This document shows, one piece after another, positions 24,301 through 36,572 of a stretch of DNA of 64,000 nt. How positions within the stretch are numbered: position 1 is the stretch's first letter; every line of letters starts with the position of its first letter. The stretch is from Eutypella sp. D-1 (lineage: Eukaryota; Ascomycota; Sordariomycetes; Xylariales; Diatrypaceae), in contig JAJTTP010000017.1 in NCBI GenBank assembly GCA_023313575.1, forward strand, positions 310,001 through 374,000. Reading direction: 5' to 3'. The notes beneath the pieces were generated by a model that was given only the letters and a program-made list of their open reading frames with translations, was not told where the DNA came from and ran no database searches. The position numbers and the translations under genes are program-made.

Positions 24301-27300
24301 CCAATGGAACCTCATCAGTCACGCATAAGTAGGTCAGTGACTCCTGGTGATAGGCTGACTGACCAGCATGAACCGTTAGCTTTTCGCATACAGATCGTCC
24401 GAAGTCTAAATGGAGTCCTATGCGATACCCCCACACCCAGATGCATCCTCCACTCACCTTATCTATCAAATCGCTTAATCGTCTTCAATAATAGCAATAT
24501 TGATGAGACAATGACAATGACGTTGATCGTGACGACTACGACGACGACGACGGCGGCGGTGATGATGGTGCCTGCTTGATCAGCTGGACTTCCGTAGCCT
24601 CACAGGAGTATCATCATTCGCTAACACCTCGGTCTGACGGAAGGAAAACCCATACATCTAAGTTTAGATATGGCAGACGGGTGGTTGGGGAGTATGTATG
24701 CAGCGACTGCGAGCCGGACGGGAAGTCGCGCGAGGCGCAGCCCTGGTCAACGCGTAAGGGGCTCGGCACCACTGCCGATGACGACTTGGAAGGAAACCCT
24801 CCATCATAATCACGGATACCTGCTCTGCATTCCGTATTATGAGTCTGATCGCTTCGGATATACTTATCTAGTGACGCTCGCTACCGCCAAGCCCTCGATC
24901 TCACTAATTAAAAATAGACCATATGCAAGAAAGTTAGTTAGCGAGGGTTGCAGAGGCGAGAGTCAGCGTCGCTTTATTACTTAACTACTGTTGCCCGGGG
25001 GCCAAGGTGTTTCCCTCCTTATTGACTTTCTACTGATCTACCTACCTGGAAGTCGTAGTCGCATTGTCTTATGTGGAGAAGACTTATCCACTTCGTGTCG
25101 AGCCTCTGGCGATTATCGTCACTTCAACTATCCCGATAGCTATTAGTCATATTTAGAGGACCAAGGCAAAATCTCAGTCTCGTATGCACAGTTAGAGGCA
25201 GCACTGGATGAATGAACGGACTACGTATCATTGCCATGGTCGGTCGACCCATCCTCTTTCCTCTCCAGAACCACATCCAGGCCTAGATCTTTTCCAATCT
25301 CACACAGCGTATGCGCATTTGGCTTACCATTCAAATTCGGCTTTGGGAAATAACATGTTGTGGATTCCCCAAAGCATTTTTAGGGTCCCAATGGCTTGTC
25401 TTGTTGCAATGGTCGCGTCCTTGGTTGCCAGGGCCAAGGATTAGACGACGCAATCGGGAGGCAAAAGGGCGATAGCGACAGGAACAATGAGGGTCGTAAC
25501 TCACGCTTACTTATGTGATCATTGATAATAGAACCACTAATGTATCTCGTTGCGAACGGTGAGATTTGTGGGCCTCTAGGGAAATAGGGGGGATATTGTA
25601 AATACCAAGCCTTGTGTCTACCTACTAGACTGCCCGCGTCGAGCGAAGGGGTCATATTATCGTTGTAGGCATTCAAAATTATTACCATAAACAATCCCAA
25701 TCTATATGATAACCTATACATGGTTCTTGGAGAGGCCATACTAGTCCGATTATAATCGATGCTCATCAGTCTCGTACCCCCCTTACCCCCTGAAACTCCC
25801 GAACCAAGTGGAGCGAGTAGGCATTGAAAGACTGCAACATTCGCAAATCTCCTAGCCACACTTTCACGCATCACAAAGGCCTATTGAATTTCATTATTTC
25901 TTTTGATTCGCGACTATATGTCTGCCCATCATTTCTGATTATCATATTGACGCAGCCTCTTGCTACCTAGTCCCTCCATTGTCTTAAGCCACGATCAACA
26001 TCGCGGGCTAATCAAGTCGAGGGACCGAAGACTCACGGGTCTTCACAACCTGCCTATGCAGGTATTTTCTATGAACGGGTTCTGTGGTGGGAAATACCGC
26101 TTTTTAAGAAAGCATTTGAAGGTTCAATTGGAACTGTCTTGAACAATAAACAGGGCTGGTGGTTGCTCGCATGCTCCCTCGGATGGATGACTTATAAGAA
26201 TCATGGATACTTACTTCACTGAATGAATAGATATCAGTATAGCAAGGGTGTTTGATGCGAAGAGGCAGGCTCAGTCTGGCCAATCATCACTTTATCAGGG
26301 ATCACATCCCACGCATGTAACATAAGGCTGTCGTAACGTGGCTTGGCCATTGGTATGAAACACGTGCGCATATGTATTGAGCGACAGATTGCCCGGAAAC
26401 GAAACAATAGCTTCCATGGATCTCCACAGCGCCATGTTTATTACCCCTTTTACCTGGCATGCTAGAGGTGCCCATTTGTTACCGAAATTTGAAGCACGGC
26501 ATAAGGCGTGACACTTCCTTGTCATTATCAACATCATCTGAGATAGGTATGCATTGGTGTCTGCTGAATAACTATAAGAACGTACGGTATGGGCACACTG
26601 CATTAGATAGCAATGGTTGTGTATTACGCTACAAGGCCATAAAAGGAGGCCCTGTGTTATCACCCCCCCCCCCGGCCTAGGTGTGGAGACCTTCAGCCTC
26701 CCGACGCGAATCAATAAGGCTGCCTGCTGAAGAGGTACTCTGCACCGCGACATGTGTTTCGGGCAGTGGCCGCATGGCAGGTTGGATCTCGGCTGTGCCG
26801 AACGTATACTAGAGTCTAGATGGGCAGGCATTTGATGGGCCGGCGTAAAAGCTGTGTCGCAATTATATTGAGCACGGCGATCGTGTGGAAGCGGTCGGGA
26901 AGACTACGCGAAGGTCTTGATGATAATGATTCTCATTAGTGGTGCTCTGCTCGCCATCACTCGCTACCTACCATCTACTGCTGATATCCAAGGCTGATGA
27001 TGTCTGAGACTATGCCATCAACGTTTTGGTACCCCTGGTGGCTGCACTGGCTAGGTTGGGTTGCACTCAGCCCCAAACGCGTGCAGGTCTAGAAAGAACC
27101 GAGGCCCGACCTCGCAAAACAAACATGTCAAGAATAGTAAACCACCCTGCAGCTGCCATATTCTGGAAATGAAATCAACAGCTGTGAGATGCTAACCAGA
27201 TCAATGTCGAAATGCCACACTAGCTTCAACAACTTCATCTAATACATGGGGTAGCATATACACGTAGGGCCCTCCAAGGTGACCCAGTTTCGACCATATC

Positions 27301-29091
27301 ATATTTATATCGACTTCAGAGACATATGTTTTTCTTAACGTCGTATTTACTAGCAGAAATTATGTCGGCTCCCCGTTCATGACGAGCTGAGCCCACTCAC
27401 CGCCGGTGATTCATGAAGTGCGTACCTAAGTATTGAGCTCAGCCATGTCAGCATGCCGCACAACACTACAATTTTTTCTGCTCCTGGAGAATCAGTAATT
27501 ATAACTGGAAGTTTTACGCTGTATCTGATTGAAGAGCTCTCGTTGGGTTGATCGCCAGGCTAGCCATGGTCGGTGAGACCACGGTATGTTAGGCACGTTA
27601 CGTCCGATAGTGGTGCTTGACCATAGTAAGCCATTTCGGTTTACAATGATCGGAGATTTTCTAGAATGAGTGACAGAGACAATAAGAAGGGCTCGGCCTC
27701 GCTATGTAGGCCATCACGGAGCCAAGCCTTGCATAGTAGTCCTTGTCTCGTGACGAGCCAGTATATACTGCCTGCCGTTAACGACCGTGTTTCAGTAGTA
27801 CATAACTGCTCAATTCGGCTATAAGATTAATTACATGCGTCTGTAAAGGTAGATTCAATAGAAGGAGAATGGCAAAGTTATGGCTGGGCGTCACCACCAC
27901 ACAGCTACATTCACAGTCTGTCTTGAGAGGTTAAGCTTAACTATCTAGTAATAGTCAATATAGACATATATGATAAGAACAGCTAGATATTGCAACCAGA
28001 GGGTGCCGCGCCGAGTTCTATGTGGATAGTGAAGATTGTAATTCGGGACCCCGTGCCCAATCTCTTAAACCTACATGAGTCTGGCACACATCTCGATTGG
28101 CATACGTCTTGTCTTGCCACCTACCATGTACCTACCGTCAAATAAGCTAAAGTTTTGCTTCGAAGTTCTCTATTACCACAGTCCTTCAGTGATTGAAGCA
28201 CATTCGAACTCACCTTGCTATTCCGCGATCGCTTCTTGGTCTCCTGAGGCCTCGTACCCAGGCCGATAGTTCTGGTATCTGAGCACATCACAATTCACTA
28301 AGTAGACACATAACTATTCAAAATTCAATAGATACCATATAAATCTAGAGAGTGAGCAGACATATAACAAAACCTATACATTCCTCATAGCAATACTTTT
28401 TCCCCAAGTATACCTACGCCATAAGCTGTTGGTGTCCCGGGTGGGGGGGGGGGGGGGTGGGGAGGGTTGGAGACTGTCGACTTATCGATGAGCTGTCGGA
28501 GTCAATGTTAAACGTGTGTCATCAATTCCTACTTACCTAGGAATACTCCAGGTTCGTAATTCTATAACGGTTCAAGAATGCCTGAACTGCGTAAAGCTAT
28601 GTTATCAGGCTGTTAGATAAATGCAAGGTTCGTGGTGCACGAAGCAGCCCACGCAAAGCTAAAGCCTATTATACTGCCATTCTCCTCCTGCTGATGAGAA
28701 AATCTCCTGCACCGTGAGAGTATGCTTGGGAAAATGGTTCATGTCACTATATGGTTGGTCCTACGAACTCTTATCATGCTCAAGAAGGGCATAACGCACG
28801 CATCGCAGAACCTTTTAGGGGATATAGTTTTCGCTGGAATAGGTCTGTAGGACTGCTTTATGTGGCAGCGTTGTCTAATTTACTGGAAAACCTTCTATTT
28901 AAGTTTCTGACATACGTAGTATATATAGACCGATGACTGACGGTTGACTGAAATTGAATGCGTTTATTTTCCCTCTTCTCTTCACCGTCCTTTCTTCTTT
29001 TGATAGCTTGAAAGATCGTTGACTACACAATACCTATACACCCATATTTTCTGTAAATCGCGTAACAGCAAAGCAAACAACTCTATTGACG
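21365..29091. other. Gene-poor region (7.7 kb)
   Basis: No convincing gene. The longest frames (25380-25874 and 26295-26831, both minus) have no family features or splice context and are probably chance. A stretch on the minus strand at about 22890-23140 contains two coding-like segments in different frames (see findings) and may be a decayed gene. Simple-sequence features are the ACG/GACG-rich stretch at 24530-24560, the C11 run at 26663-26673 and the G15 run at 28443-28457. The last 150 bp before 29092 are pyrimidine-rich, as expected for the permease promoter. Confidence 0.55.
28443..28457. repeat. Poly-G run (15 nt)
   Basis: Run of 15 G within a G-rich stretch extending to about 28470, in the gene-poor interval upstream of the amino-acid permease. 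Confidence 0.9.
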
Positions 29092-31025
29092 ATGTCGAGT
29101 CCTAAGAAGCCTCAGTCGGCGGATGCAGACGAGCCGCATGCACATATCCCTGAGGGGGTAGTGGACGTGGAGGTCGGTTCTAGTACTACTCCACAGAACA
29201 CTGGACTGCATACCGCATTGAAAGGTAGACATATGCAGATGATCGCCATTGGTAAATATCACCCCTAATTTAGTTTCAGATATATGGTTTAAAACCGATG
29301 CTGATGTGCTCTGTTAGGTGGTGCTATCGGTGCTGGTCTCTTCATTGGGAGTGGTGGTGCTCTCTACAAAGGGGGCCCTGCTGCACTGGTATGAACCGCA
29401 CTAGTAATTCAACCTCTGAATCCAATTAACTCTATTACAGATCATCGGTTACCTGATTGTAGGACTCATGCTTCTTCTCACCATGCAATCTCTTGCCGAG
29501 CTTGCTGTCCTGTATCCCGTCAATGGCGCCTTCTATACCTATGTTGTCCGATTTGTTGATCCGTCGTGGTAAGCGAATGTCGTTCAGCAAACAACGAGAC
29601 TCTAGTGCCACTGGCTGACACACTGTAGGGGATTCGCCATAGGCTGGGACTACGCTATATCCTGGCTGACCATCCTACCTTTCGAGCTCACTGCCGCAGG
29701 TATCGTGATGGGTTACTGGCGACCTGACTTAAATGTCGCTATTTGGGTGACAGTCTTCCTAGTCCTCTTGGCATCCGTCCAGATCTTCGGGGTCAGGGGC
29801 TACGGGGAAGGTAAGAATCACACCATCGCCATAGATTCAACACAAGAACTCCCCTGTTAACCAATAATACAGTTGAATTCGTCCTGAGCTTGATCAAGAT
29901 TATCGCCTGCATCGGATTTATCATCTTCGGCATCATCGTGAATGTCGGAGCAGTCGGCAATCAGGGATATCTGGGGACCACGTATTGGAGAGACCCTGGC
30001 GCATTCCAGAACGGCTTCAACGGATTCGCCGGCGTCTTTGTTATCGCCGCCTTTTCCTTCGCTGGCACCGAACTGGTGGGCCTGGCCGCGGCGGAGTCTA
30101 AGAACCCCCGAAAGTCAATCCCGCTCGCCACGAAGCAGGTGTTCTTCCGGATCTTCCTCTTCTACATCGTCAACCTCTTCATCCTTGGCTTGATCATGAA
30201 ATCCACTGACCCCCGCCTTGAGAAGTCCTCCGGTTCTAACTCTAGAGCTTCCCCGTTCGTGCTAGCCATCCAAGATGCGGGCGTCAAAATCCTCCCCTCC
30301 ATCTTCAATGCCGTGATAGCCATCTCGGTTCTAAGCGTTGCAAACTCGTGCACCTTTGGCTCAACCCGGACTTTGCAGGCTATGGCCGACAGAGGTATGG
30401 CGCCCAAGTTCTTGGCCCACATCGACAAGGCCGGCCGCCCACGATGGTGCGTCGTGATACAACTAGCCTTCGGTCTCCTAGGCTATATCGGCGCTGCTAC
30501 GAATGGCAACGTCGTCTTCAACTGGCTTTTGGCTCTTTCTGGACTGTCAAATTTCTTCATATGGGGATCGTGCTGCTTAGCGCATATCCGATTCCGCCTT
30601 GCGTGGAAGCAGCGCGGTTACGACCTCAACCAGATCCCGTATAAAGCACCATTCGGCATCTGGGGTAGCGCGATTGGTCTAACCCTCAATGTCGTCTGTT
30701 TGGTTGCTACCTTTTACAATGTTCTTTATGTAAGTGACTTTTCCAACCTAGGGCCATTAGAAGAAGAATTCTAACATGTACACAGCCAACACCTGATGCC
30801 ACTCCGGACGTATCGTCCTTTTTCCAGGGCTACCTGGCTGCCCCTATTGTGGTCCTTCTCTATCTGTTTTGGAAGGTATACACTCGTAATTGGCAGCCTT
30901 GGGTTAAGCTCTCCGAGATGGACCTCAAGTCAGGTGCTCGGTTGCTGGAGGAGCACGAGATGGAGCCAATAGAGGGGAAGACATGGCGTAACCTCCCCAA
31001 GCGCGTCGTTCGGGGCCTGTTTTAA
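29092..31025 (+). CDS. Amino-acid permease (APC superfamily, YAT family)
   Basis: Plasma-membrane amino-acid/proton symporter. Six exons: 29092-29251, 29318-29388, 29441-29568, 29629-29810, 29873-30729 and 30786-31025 (1638 nt, 545 aa, usual for the family). The hydrophilic N-terminus is followed by about 12 membrane segments. Family marks are GGAIGAGLFIGSG in TM1 (spanning intron 1), AFSFAGTELVGLAAAESKNP and the PRKSIP loop. The last exon, after the intron at 30730-30785, supplies the final transmembrane helix and a cytosolic tail ending in NLPKRVVRGLF. The start was taken at the first ATG (MSSPKKPQ), six bases inside a longer open frame. All introns are 52-66 nt with clean GT-AG ends. Substrate range (general, or specific such as GABA or proline) cannot be told. 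Confidence 0.92.
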
Positions 31026-32099
31026 TTTATCGCGGTATGTTACACCGTGCTCTATGACCCTTTTCCAGGTCAAGGTCCATTTGGTCGCAGGGCCTCATCA
31101 GAGTACACGGGTGTGGGGAAGTCTTCAATAGCATAGCTTATGTGCTATGTATAATTACCTGGTTTCAATTCTAGTATAATAATATAGTATACGTACGTTC
31201 ACATTCGTGTTTGGACTGATGATACGCCATCTACGTAGTGTTAGCGGGACGCCCCCATTCTGTCATATTAGTAGGGGAGCTGACTCCATCTATGTATTGT
31301 CTGGGATTGACGAGATACTTGTTTCCCCAGTTGTGAAATTTAATATTAGAATACTTAGAGTGTATTAAGACGGATATACCCATGGATGTACCCATAGTCT
31401 CGCCGCTATCTTTCCTCAAAGTAGTGTCTAGGCAATTGTGAGATCTCGCCTTCGTGCAAGCTATACTAGTCTTGCATAAGCTATCACGATTGACGCGTAT
31501 GAGCTCGACATACTCCAAGTTCTACTCGAGGTGGACATTCCTGAATTTCATGCTTCAGCTTTATTTACGACCCTTAAAGACACTCGAGACTCCTTAACCC
31601 AGGTCTCGAAGTCATTAGACGAGGTATTATCACTCACTGATATTATATGATAAGTATATACTGTCTTGTGTCGATGCTGCCATTCTAGATTGCGGTTTAA
31701 AATTACTGTTGATACCGTTCGCACAAGATTCATTCAATAGTGTACACTGAAGGCACCGATCACCACTTAAGGGGCCGGGAGCTGAAATAGGGGCTTGCGG
31801 GTTTGTGATCCATATGTGGTTCTAGAATAATATTAATAACATCTACCTAATCGACCATGAACATGAGGAGACTCCGATCAGTAGAGCCACTCAAGTGTTT
31901 TACGTATATTAAGCTTTGTATGTATCAAAACAGAGGGAGGTGACGAAAATCGCATAGATATACGAGAGTGGGTTTTCCCTTTCTCGAGCAGCTGAACCCG
32001 CTTAGTAGACGAAGGCATCATCTGTCGCACGCGAATCATCGCTCCCATATTACAGTGCACGCACGCACCCTTTCCCTCCTTCCCTGGCGGCGTATCGAC
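31026..32099. other. Intergenic, permease to small Cys-rich gene
   Basis: 3' flanks of two convergent genes. AT-rich, no coding-like frame seen. Confidence 0.6.
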
Positions 32100-32477
32100 T
32101 CATTTCCCATCCCCGCGACCGAGTCCCAAGAGGCCGGCGAGCCACGACAGACCCGGGACCTCGAGCTTCGCGGCCGGCGGGTATTCCTTGCCGTCGACGA
32201 CGACGGGCGGGGTGCAGGTGCACCACCGTTCCTCGGGGACTCCGGATAGCGCGGACGGGATGTGCTTCCCGCAGCCGCGCCACGACTTCTTCGCTGGCGG
32301 GGTGGTATCACGCGCGTCGTCAGTTTGAGATTTCTAGACCTTACTTGGTGGTTCTATTAAGTTTTTCTTTTCTTTCTTTTAAAAACGGCGTAGCGCCGCG
32401 GGTAGGTAGGGTGGGACAGAATTCCTCATTTTCATCGAGTACTCACAGCATGTCGGACACGTCGCGCCGTAACACAT
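32100..32477 (-). CDS. Small conserved fungal Cys-rich protein, two exons
   Basis: A 74-aa protein in two exons: 32447-32477 (31 nt) and 32100-32293 (194 nt), with a 153-nt intron (donor GTGAGT, acceptor CCGCCAG). Spliced, it begins MCYGATCPTCSKKSWRGCGK. It continues with HIPSALSGVPEERWCTC, then a VDGKEYPP segment and a hydrophobic, Gly/Leu-rich tail. The pattern M-C-x(4)-C-x2-C-x-K-x-[ST]-W-x-G-C-G-x-H ... W/R-C-x-C ... YPP is that of a short, widespread, uncharacterised fungal family I recognise from many genomes. No function is known to me. The CxxC and GCG/CTC cysteines suggest a small metal-binding (zinc-like) or disulfide fold, which is inference. Neither exon alone gives a notable frame. 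Confidence 0.72.
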
Positions 32478-33112
32478 GATGGAAGATGCACTTAAAAACT
32501 GAAAATACAGTAGATGAGGTTTGACGATGGTGTTGGGTAAACTTATGATCACTACTTGGATATGTTAGCTGCTGAAAATGCCGGCTTAAGTAGCAGCAGC
32601 AAGCAAGGGCTATGTGTGCGGCGGTAGCTGGGTTTTTAATCGAGGCGTATCGGCGACAATAATGAATTGTGGTGCCCGGCGCGGCAGGCAAATCGTACAG
32701 TGCTCGCCGACCACTCGGACCTACCTACTTGGTATGTATCTTAGCGTAGCCCGCAAGCCCGGGAAGTGCCTGAGCTCACCGACCCCACTTCATTCCGGCT
32801 ACGCATGTGACAATTGTTGCTTAACAGTCATTTGCGATAGATTTGATTATATACTAGATAACCATTCCTATCATTCACTGCGTCATGATATAGATCGATG
32901 AATAATGCCTTACTAAATCAAATATAATGACTTGTTTGAAGGGGTTCTCTATTTCATTCATCTAGAGTGGTCTGGCTCCTTATCCTCCCTGCTGAATGAG
33001 GCCCATGCTTGTATAACAAAGGAAGATTGATTGAAGAGCACTGCCTAGCCGTGTAGAAAAGCCCAATGTGCGTGGTCATCATACGTCATATTCATTAGAA
33101 GAAACGAGCCAT
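32478..33112. other. Intergenic, small Cys-rich gene to cullin
   Basis: 5' flank of the small gene and 3' flank of the cullin gene, both on the minus strand. No coding-like frame. Confidence 0.6.
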
Positions 33113-35776
33113 CTACGCCAAATACGTGTAGGAGTTCCCGTCCCGTTCGAGATAATCCTTCTCGATTAGCCTAGTTGGTGACAGTTAGCGTAAATTCAAT
33201 TAAAATTATATGTGAAGGCCTCTAAAGACCGGGGGGGGGGGGGCTACACACTTCTCGATGTTCTTCTTGATCTCCGACGTGTCGACGGCGCCGCGACTCT
33301 TGGTCTGATTGATGACCTCAGCGACGAGGTTGGCGTGGGTCATGAGCTTGCGACTCTTCATGATCCGCACAATGGCCGCCTGTGTCTCGAACTGCCGGTC
33401 TTGGGCCACGCGCTTGTGCGTCTCCTGGTTCTCCTCCTTCGTCTCTTTGAGCTGGATCTGGTTGATCTTGACACGGTACTTGGGGTCCGCGAATGCCTTA
33501 TTGACCGTGAACGTGTCGGTCGGGTTAATGTCCCGGCCTTTGGGGTGTTTTGTCAACACTCGCACCTTGCCACAGGCGAGGGATTGGAGGGTACGGTCTA
33601 GGTCTGCACCGCTTAGTCCGGAATGCTTCGCGATCTGCTCGTATGTTAAGAAGTCATCTGGTCCGTCTTCGACTTGATTGAATAAAGTCAAAACGACAGC
33701 CTGGTAGGCGCTTACGAGAAGCTCCTTGACCCCTTTCTTAAAGCGTGCCTTGACGACGCAATGGGCAAGCGAGTGCTTCCACGTAAGGCGACGCCCGGTG
33801 TGCTTATTGACGTAGTAGGCGTCGAACTGCTCAATCTGTGTTGCGACCTCGTCCGGGAGGATAAGTTGCGAATCAGGGTAAGTCGGCCAAGCCGCTGCTG
33901 ATAGAATCATTACTTCGAGATCGAGGTTCCCTTTATCGCGCCCATTCCCTTCCCTCCAAGACTTATACGAGTCCATCTCATCACGTGCAAGAGCTTGATC
34001 CTTGAACATCTGCTCTAGATTGTGTGTGAGAGTAGAGCCGCATTCACTCTTTAACTTCGTCAGCATACTCCTTTCTGCATCCGAGCTAGCGCTGCGACTC
34101 ATGAGGAGACGGCGCGCTAGGTCCTGTTTGTAGAAAGCCTCGAAGACGTCTTTGCCCTCGATGAACCTGAACAATTCCAGGGCTTGGTCTAGTTGGCGGT
34201 CTAATTCTGCATCCTCATCGCCTGTACTGGCTTGGCCGCTCTTCTCGGCATCGGCGCGGTCCTTCAAATCAGACAGTAACGATTTCGGGAGCGTCTTCAA
34301 TCCTCCTCTGAGCAGCATGTCCATGTACTTTGCGATCATTTCGCCCACCTTGGAGGTTCCAGTCTTCCAGGAGGACAAAATCTTCTTGTCGTTGATAAAG
34401 AATGCGAAGGCGTCCCGGAGACTTTTGGTGAAATCGTCATCCTTGCTAAAGGCGTCTCGGACCATAATATCCAAGGCTTTTCTGAACTCTAATAGACGGA
34501 CAACCATCTCATCTCCTCGAGATATGTCGTTAACAATCGCGGCGCCTGCGTCTTTGATGTAATGTTCCCAGGGCTCCTTTAGGCTCTTCTGAAGACCGGA
34601 CAGCTTCAAAAGATCGTACAGTGCCTTGACAGAATCGACTGCATGTTCATCCAGAAGCTTTCCGACGCTACCACTGTCGAGAAGTTTCTCCGAATAATTC
34701 TGGATCAGTATTCGATGCGCGCTTTCCATAATGAGTCTTTTGGTCGTACTGTCAAAGTTATATGCATTGCACCTGTAATCTTCGCGCTCGAGCAATTGTT
34801 CGCAGGCAGAAATGTAGTCTTTCAGGGATGCAGCACTCCGGTCCTCAGCGAATTCTTCGAAGTACTTTTCGGAAGCGGTCTTGAAACGCGGTTCGAACGA
34901 CTTGCCATATATGTTTAAAATGTGCAACATGGAAATGCTGTCACGGAGCAACGTGGCGTCGAATCGAACATCTCCTCTGCGGTCGTACTCTACTAGGTCA
35001 CACATACCGGCTAACACCATGGAGCCTGGATTTGGGGAAGACTGCGCCGACACGAACACCCACCTCCTGAACCGGCCGATTCCCAGGTCGTTTATTTGCT
35101 GTAGATCTTTGGAGTTCAAGAGGAAGGACCGGTCGAGGTAGCTGAACACGGAGCGAATAGTTGTGAATTGAGCTTCCCAGATGAGCCAATGCTTGTGGAC
35201 GCTCCTTAGCATGTCAACATTGGACGAGCTACCTTCGGCCTTGATAGAATTCAAGAGGTCAACACTCAAGTATTCATCGCAACGCGAACGTAGGCGGTCA
35301 TAGAGTTCCTGAGATTTCCCATTGCGGCATGTGTCCTCTACACCTCTGTATAGGGTCTCGAATGGTTGCTTAGGCTGTTGTCGGGCGAGTATGGCTTGGA
35401 GAGCATCATCCAGGTCCTGTAGGGTTCTGGTGTAGTAACTGTCAAGACTGGCTCGCGATGGGGCTCGCAAGTTCTTAATAATGATCTTCTTGGGGCCATT
35501 TTGGCCTTGGAAAGAAGAACGAGACTTGGTCAAATCGACAACCTCGGGCCGCTTTCCGAGGGCTTTACTCATCCTGGCAATCCCGGTGTCCCCTTTTGCA
35601 CGTTTCGACTCGGGACCAGATGGCTGACTCTCGGATTGACGTCTGTGGAAGAGATCGGGGCCACCTGCGGACTTGCGTTTGGAAGAGTGGACAAGAGTAG
35701 TGGACGTGGTGGGTGTGGATGTTGAGGTGGAGGGCGGCGGTTCATGGGCTGACGGGCCTACAGATGATGAATGCAT
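33113..35776 (-). CDS. cul4: Cullin-4-type E3 ubiquitin ligase scaffold
   Basis: Scaffold of a cullin-RING ligase. CUL4 binds a DDB1-type adaptor through its N-terminal repeats and Rbx1 through its C-terminal cullin-homology domain. In Neurospora the CUL4/DDB1 complex is needed for H3K9 methylation. Exons: 33252-35776 and 33113-33170 (2583 nt, 860 aa). A Ser/Thr/Pro-rich basic N-terminus (about 1-110) precedes cullin repeats (about 115-500), the cullin-homology domain and the winged-helix end. The neddylation Lys is in IVRIMKSRK (about residue 807). Without the last intron the frame would run into proline codons from a C13 tract and end unnaturally. Splicing GAA to GCTAATCG restores the conserved end KNIEKLIEKDYLERD...YLA. 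Assignment to CUL4 rather than CUL3 or CUL1 rests on the C-terminus and the basic N-terminal extension. Confidence 0.9.
33171..33251 (-). other. Last cullin intron with homopolymer tract
   Basis: An 81-nt intron separating the neddylation domain from the last 19 codons. The coding strand reads GTGTGTAG, then 13 C (33231-33243), and it ends in ACTAG. A GCTAAC branch site lies just before the acceptor. Confidence 0.85.
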
Positions 35777-36572
35777 GCGACCTTGTCGAGGCCGGGAGGC
35801 CAGGAGGCCAGTCCCTCAAGAGGAAATCGGGGAGAAATAGGAGATAGGTTTTCAGGATCTTGGCTGTAGAAAATATCGACCATGGAAGTCTGTGGCGTAG
35901 GTTGAAAGTTGTTAAGAGTAGTAGTGGTTTGTAGGTGGTGGATGGATGGACAGATGGATGTGATGAGATAAGATGAGATCATTCATGGATGAAGTGAGTT
36001 ATGGGCCTACAGGGCGATAGATACACTAGTTAGAGCTCTAGATAGCTGTTGTTAGTTGGTAACTTAGGGCGTAGGTCTCTTCCTTAGGTACATATCTAGG
36101 TACTTAAGTAGCTAGAGTTCACTGCATAGCGCCCAAAATGGTCCACTTAAGTAACTTCAATGTTGCTTAGGTATCCAAGTATTTAGTGGCATTATCACGA
36201 ACATAGCTATGTGGACAGGCGGGAGAGAAAAGTGGCCCATGTTCACACTCGCTTAAGTGTATAACTAGTTGGCCCATTTATTTTCGTGGGGGCGCCTCCC
36301 CGCGTCTTTACCTACGCGTTCGGAGTAGAAGGGCTTAAGTCCGCATTGTATAATGTATGGGGCCGTTCGATAGAATCATGGCTTTTTTCTCATTCGGCGT
36401 TACCTCGAGTTGTTCCTGATGGGCTTCATTTTCTTTTTCCTACATGTGCCTTACCTGCCTACTTAACTCTTTTTGTATGTACCTACTTAGGTAGGATGTG
36501 CACCACATTTTCAGTGTCCAGCTTCAACGCCCCTGAGCAGGTCGGCAAGGTCCATTTTATGAAGCCCGTTGT
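35777..36572. other. Intergenic, cullin promoter side
   Basis: Contains the upstream region of the cullin gene and the 3' flank of the AAA ATPase gene. A short in-frame-unrelated ATG frame (35758-35982, minus) overlaps the cullin start and could act as an upstream ORF. TAGGTA/ACTTAAG motifs cluster at 36080-36170 and 36480-36500. Confidence 0.5.

Noticed and set aside
25380..25874. 164-codon minus-strand frame
   Set aside because: Composition unlike the real genes here and no motif found. Treated as chance.
26295..26831. 178-codon minus-strand frame in the gene-poor region
   Set aside because: No recognisable motif, no signal or membrane features in order, no splice context. Likely chance.
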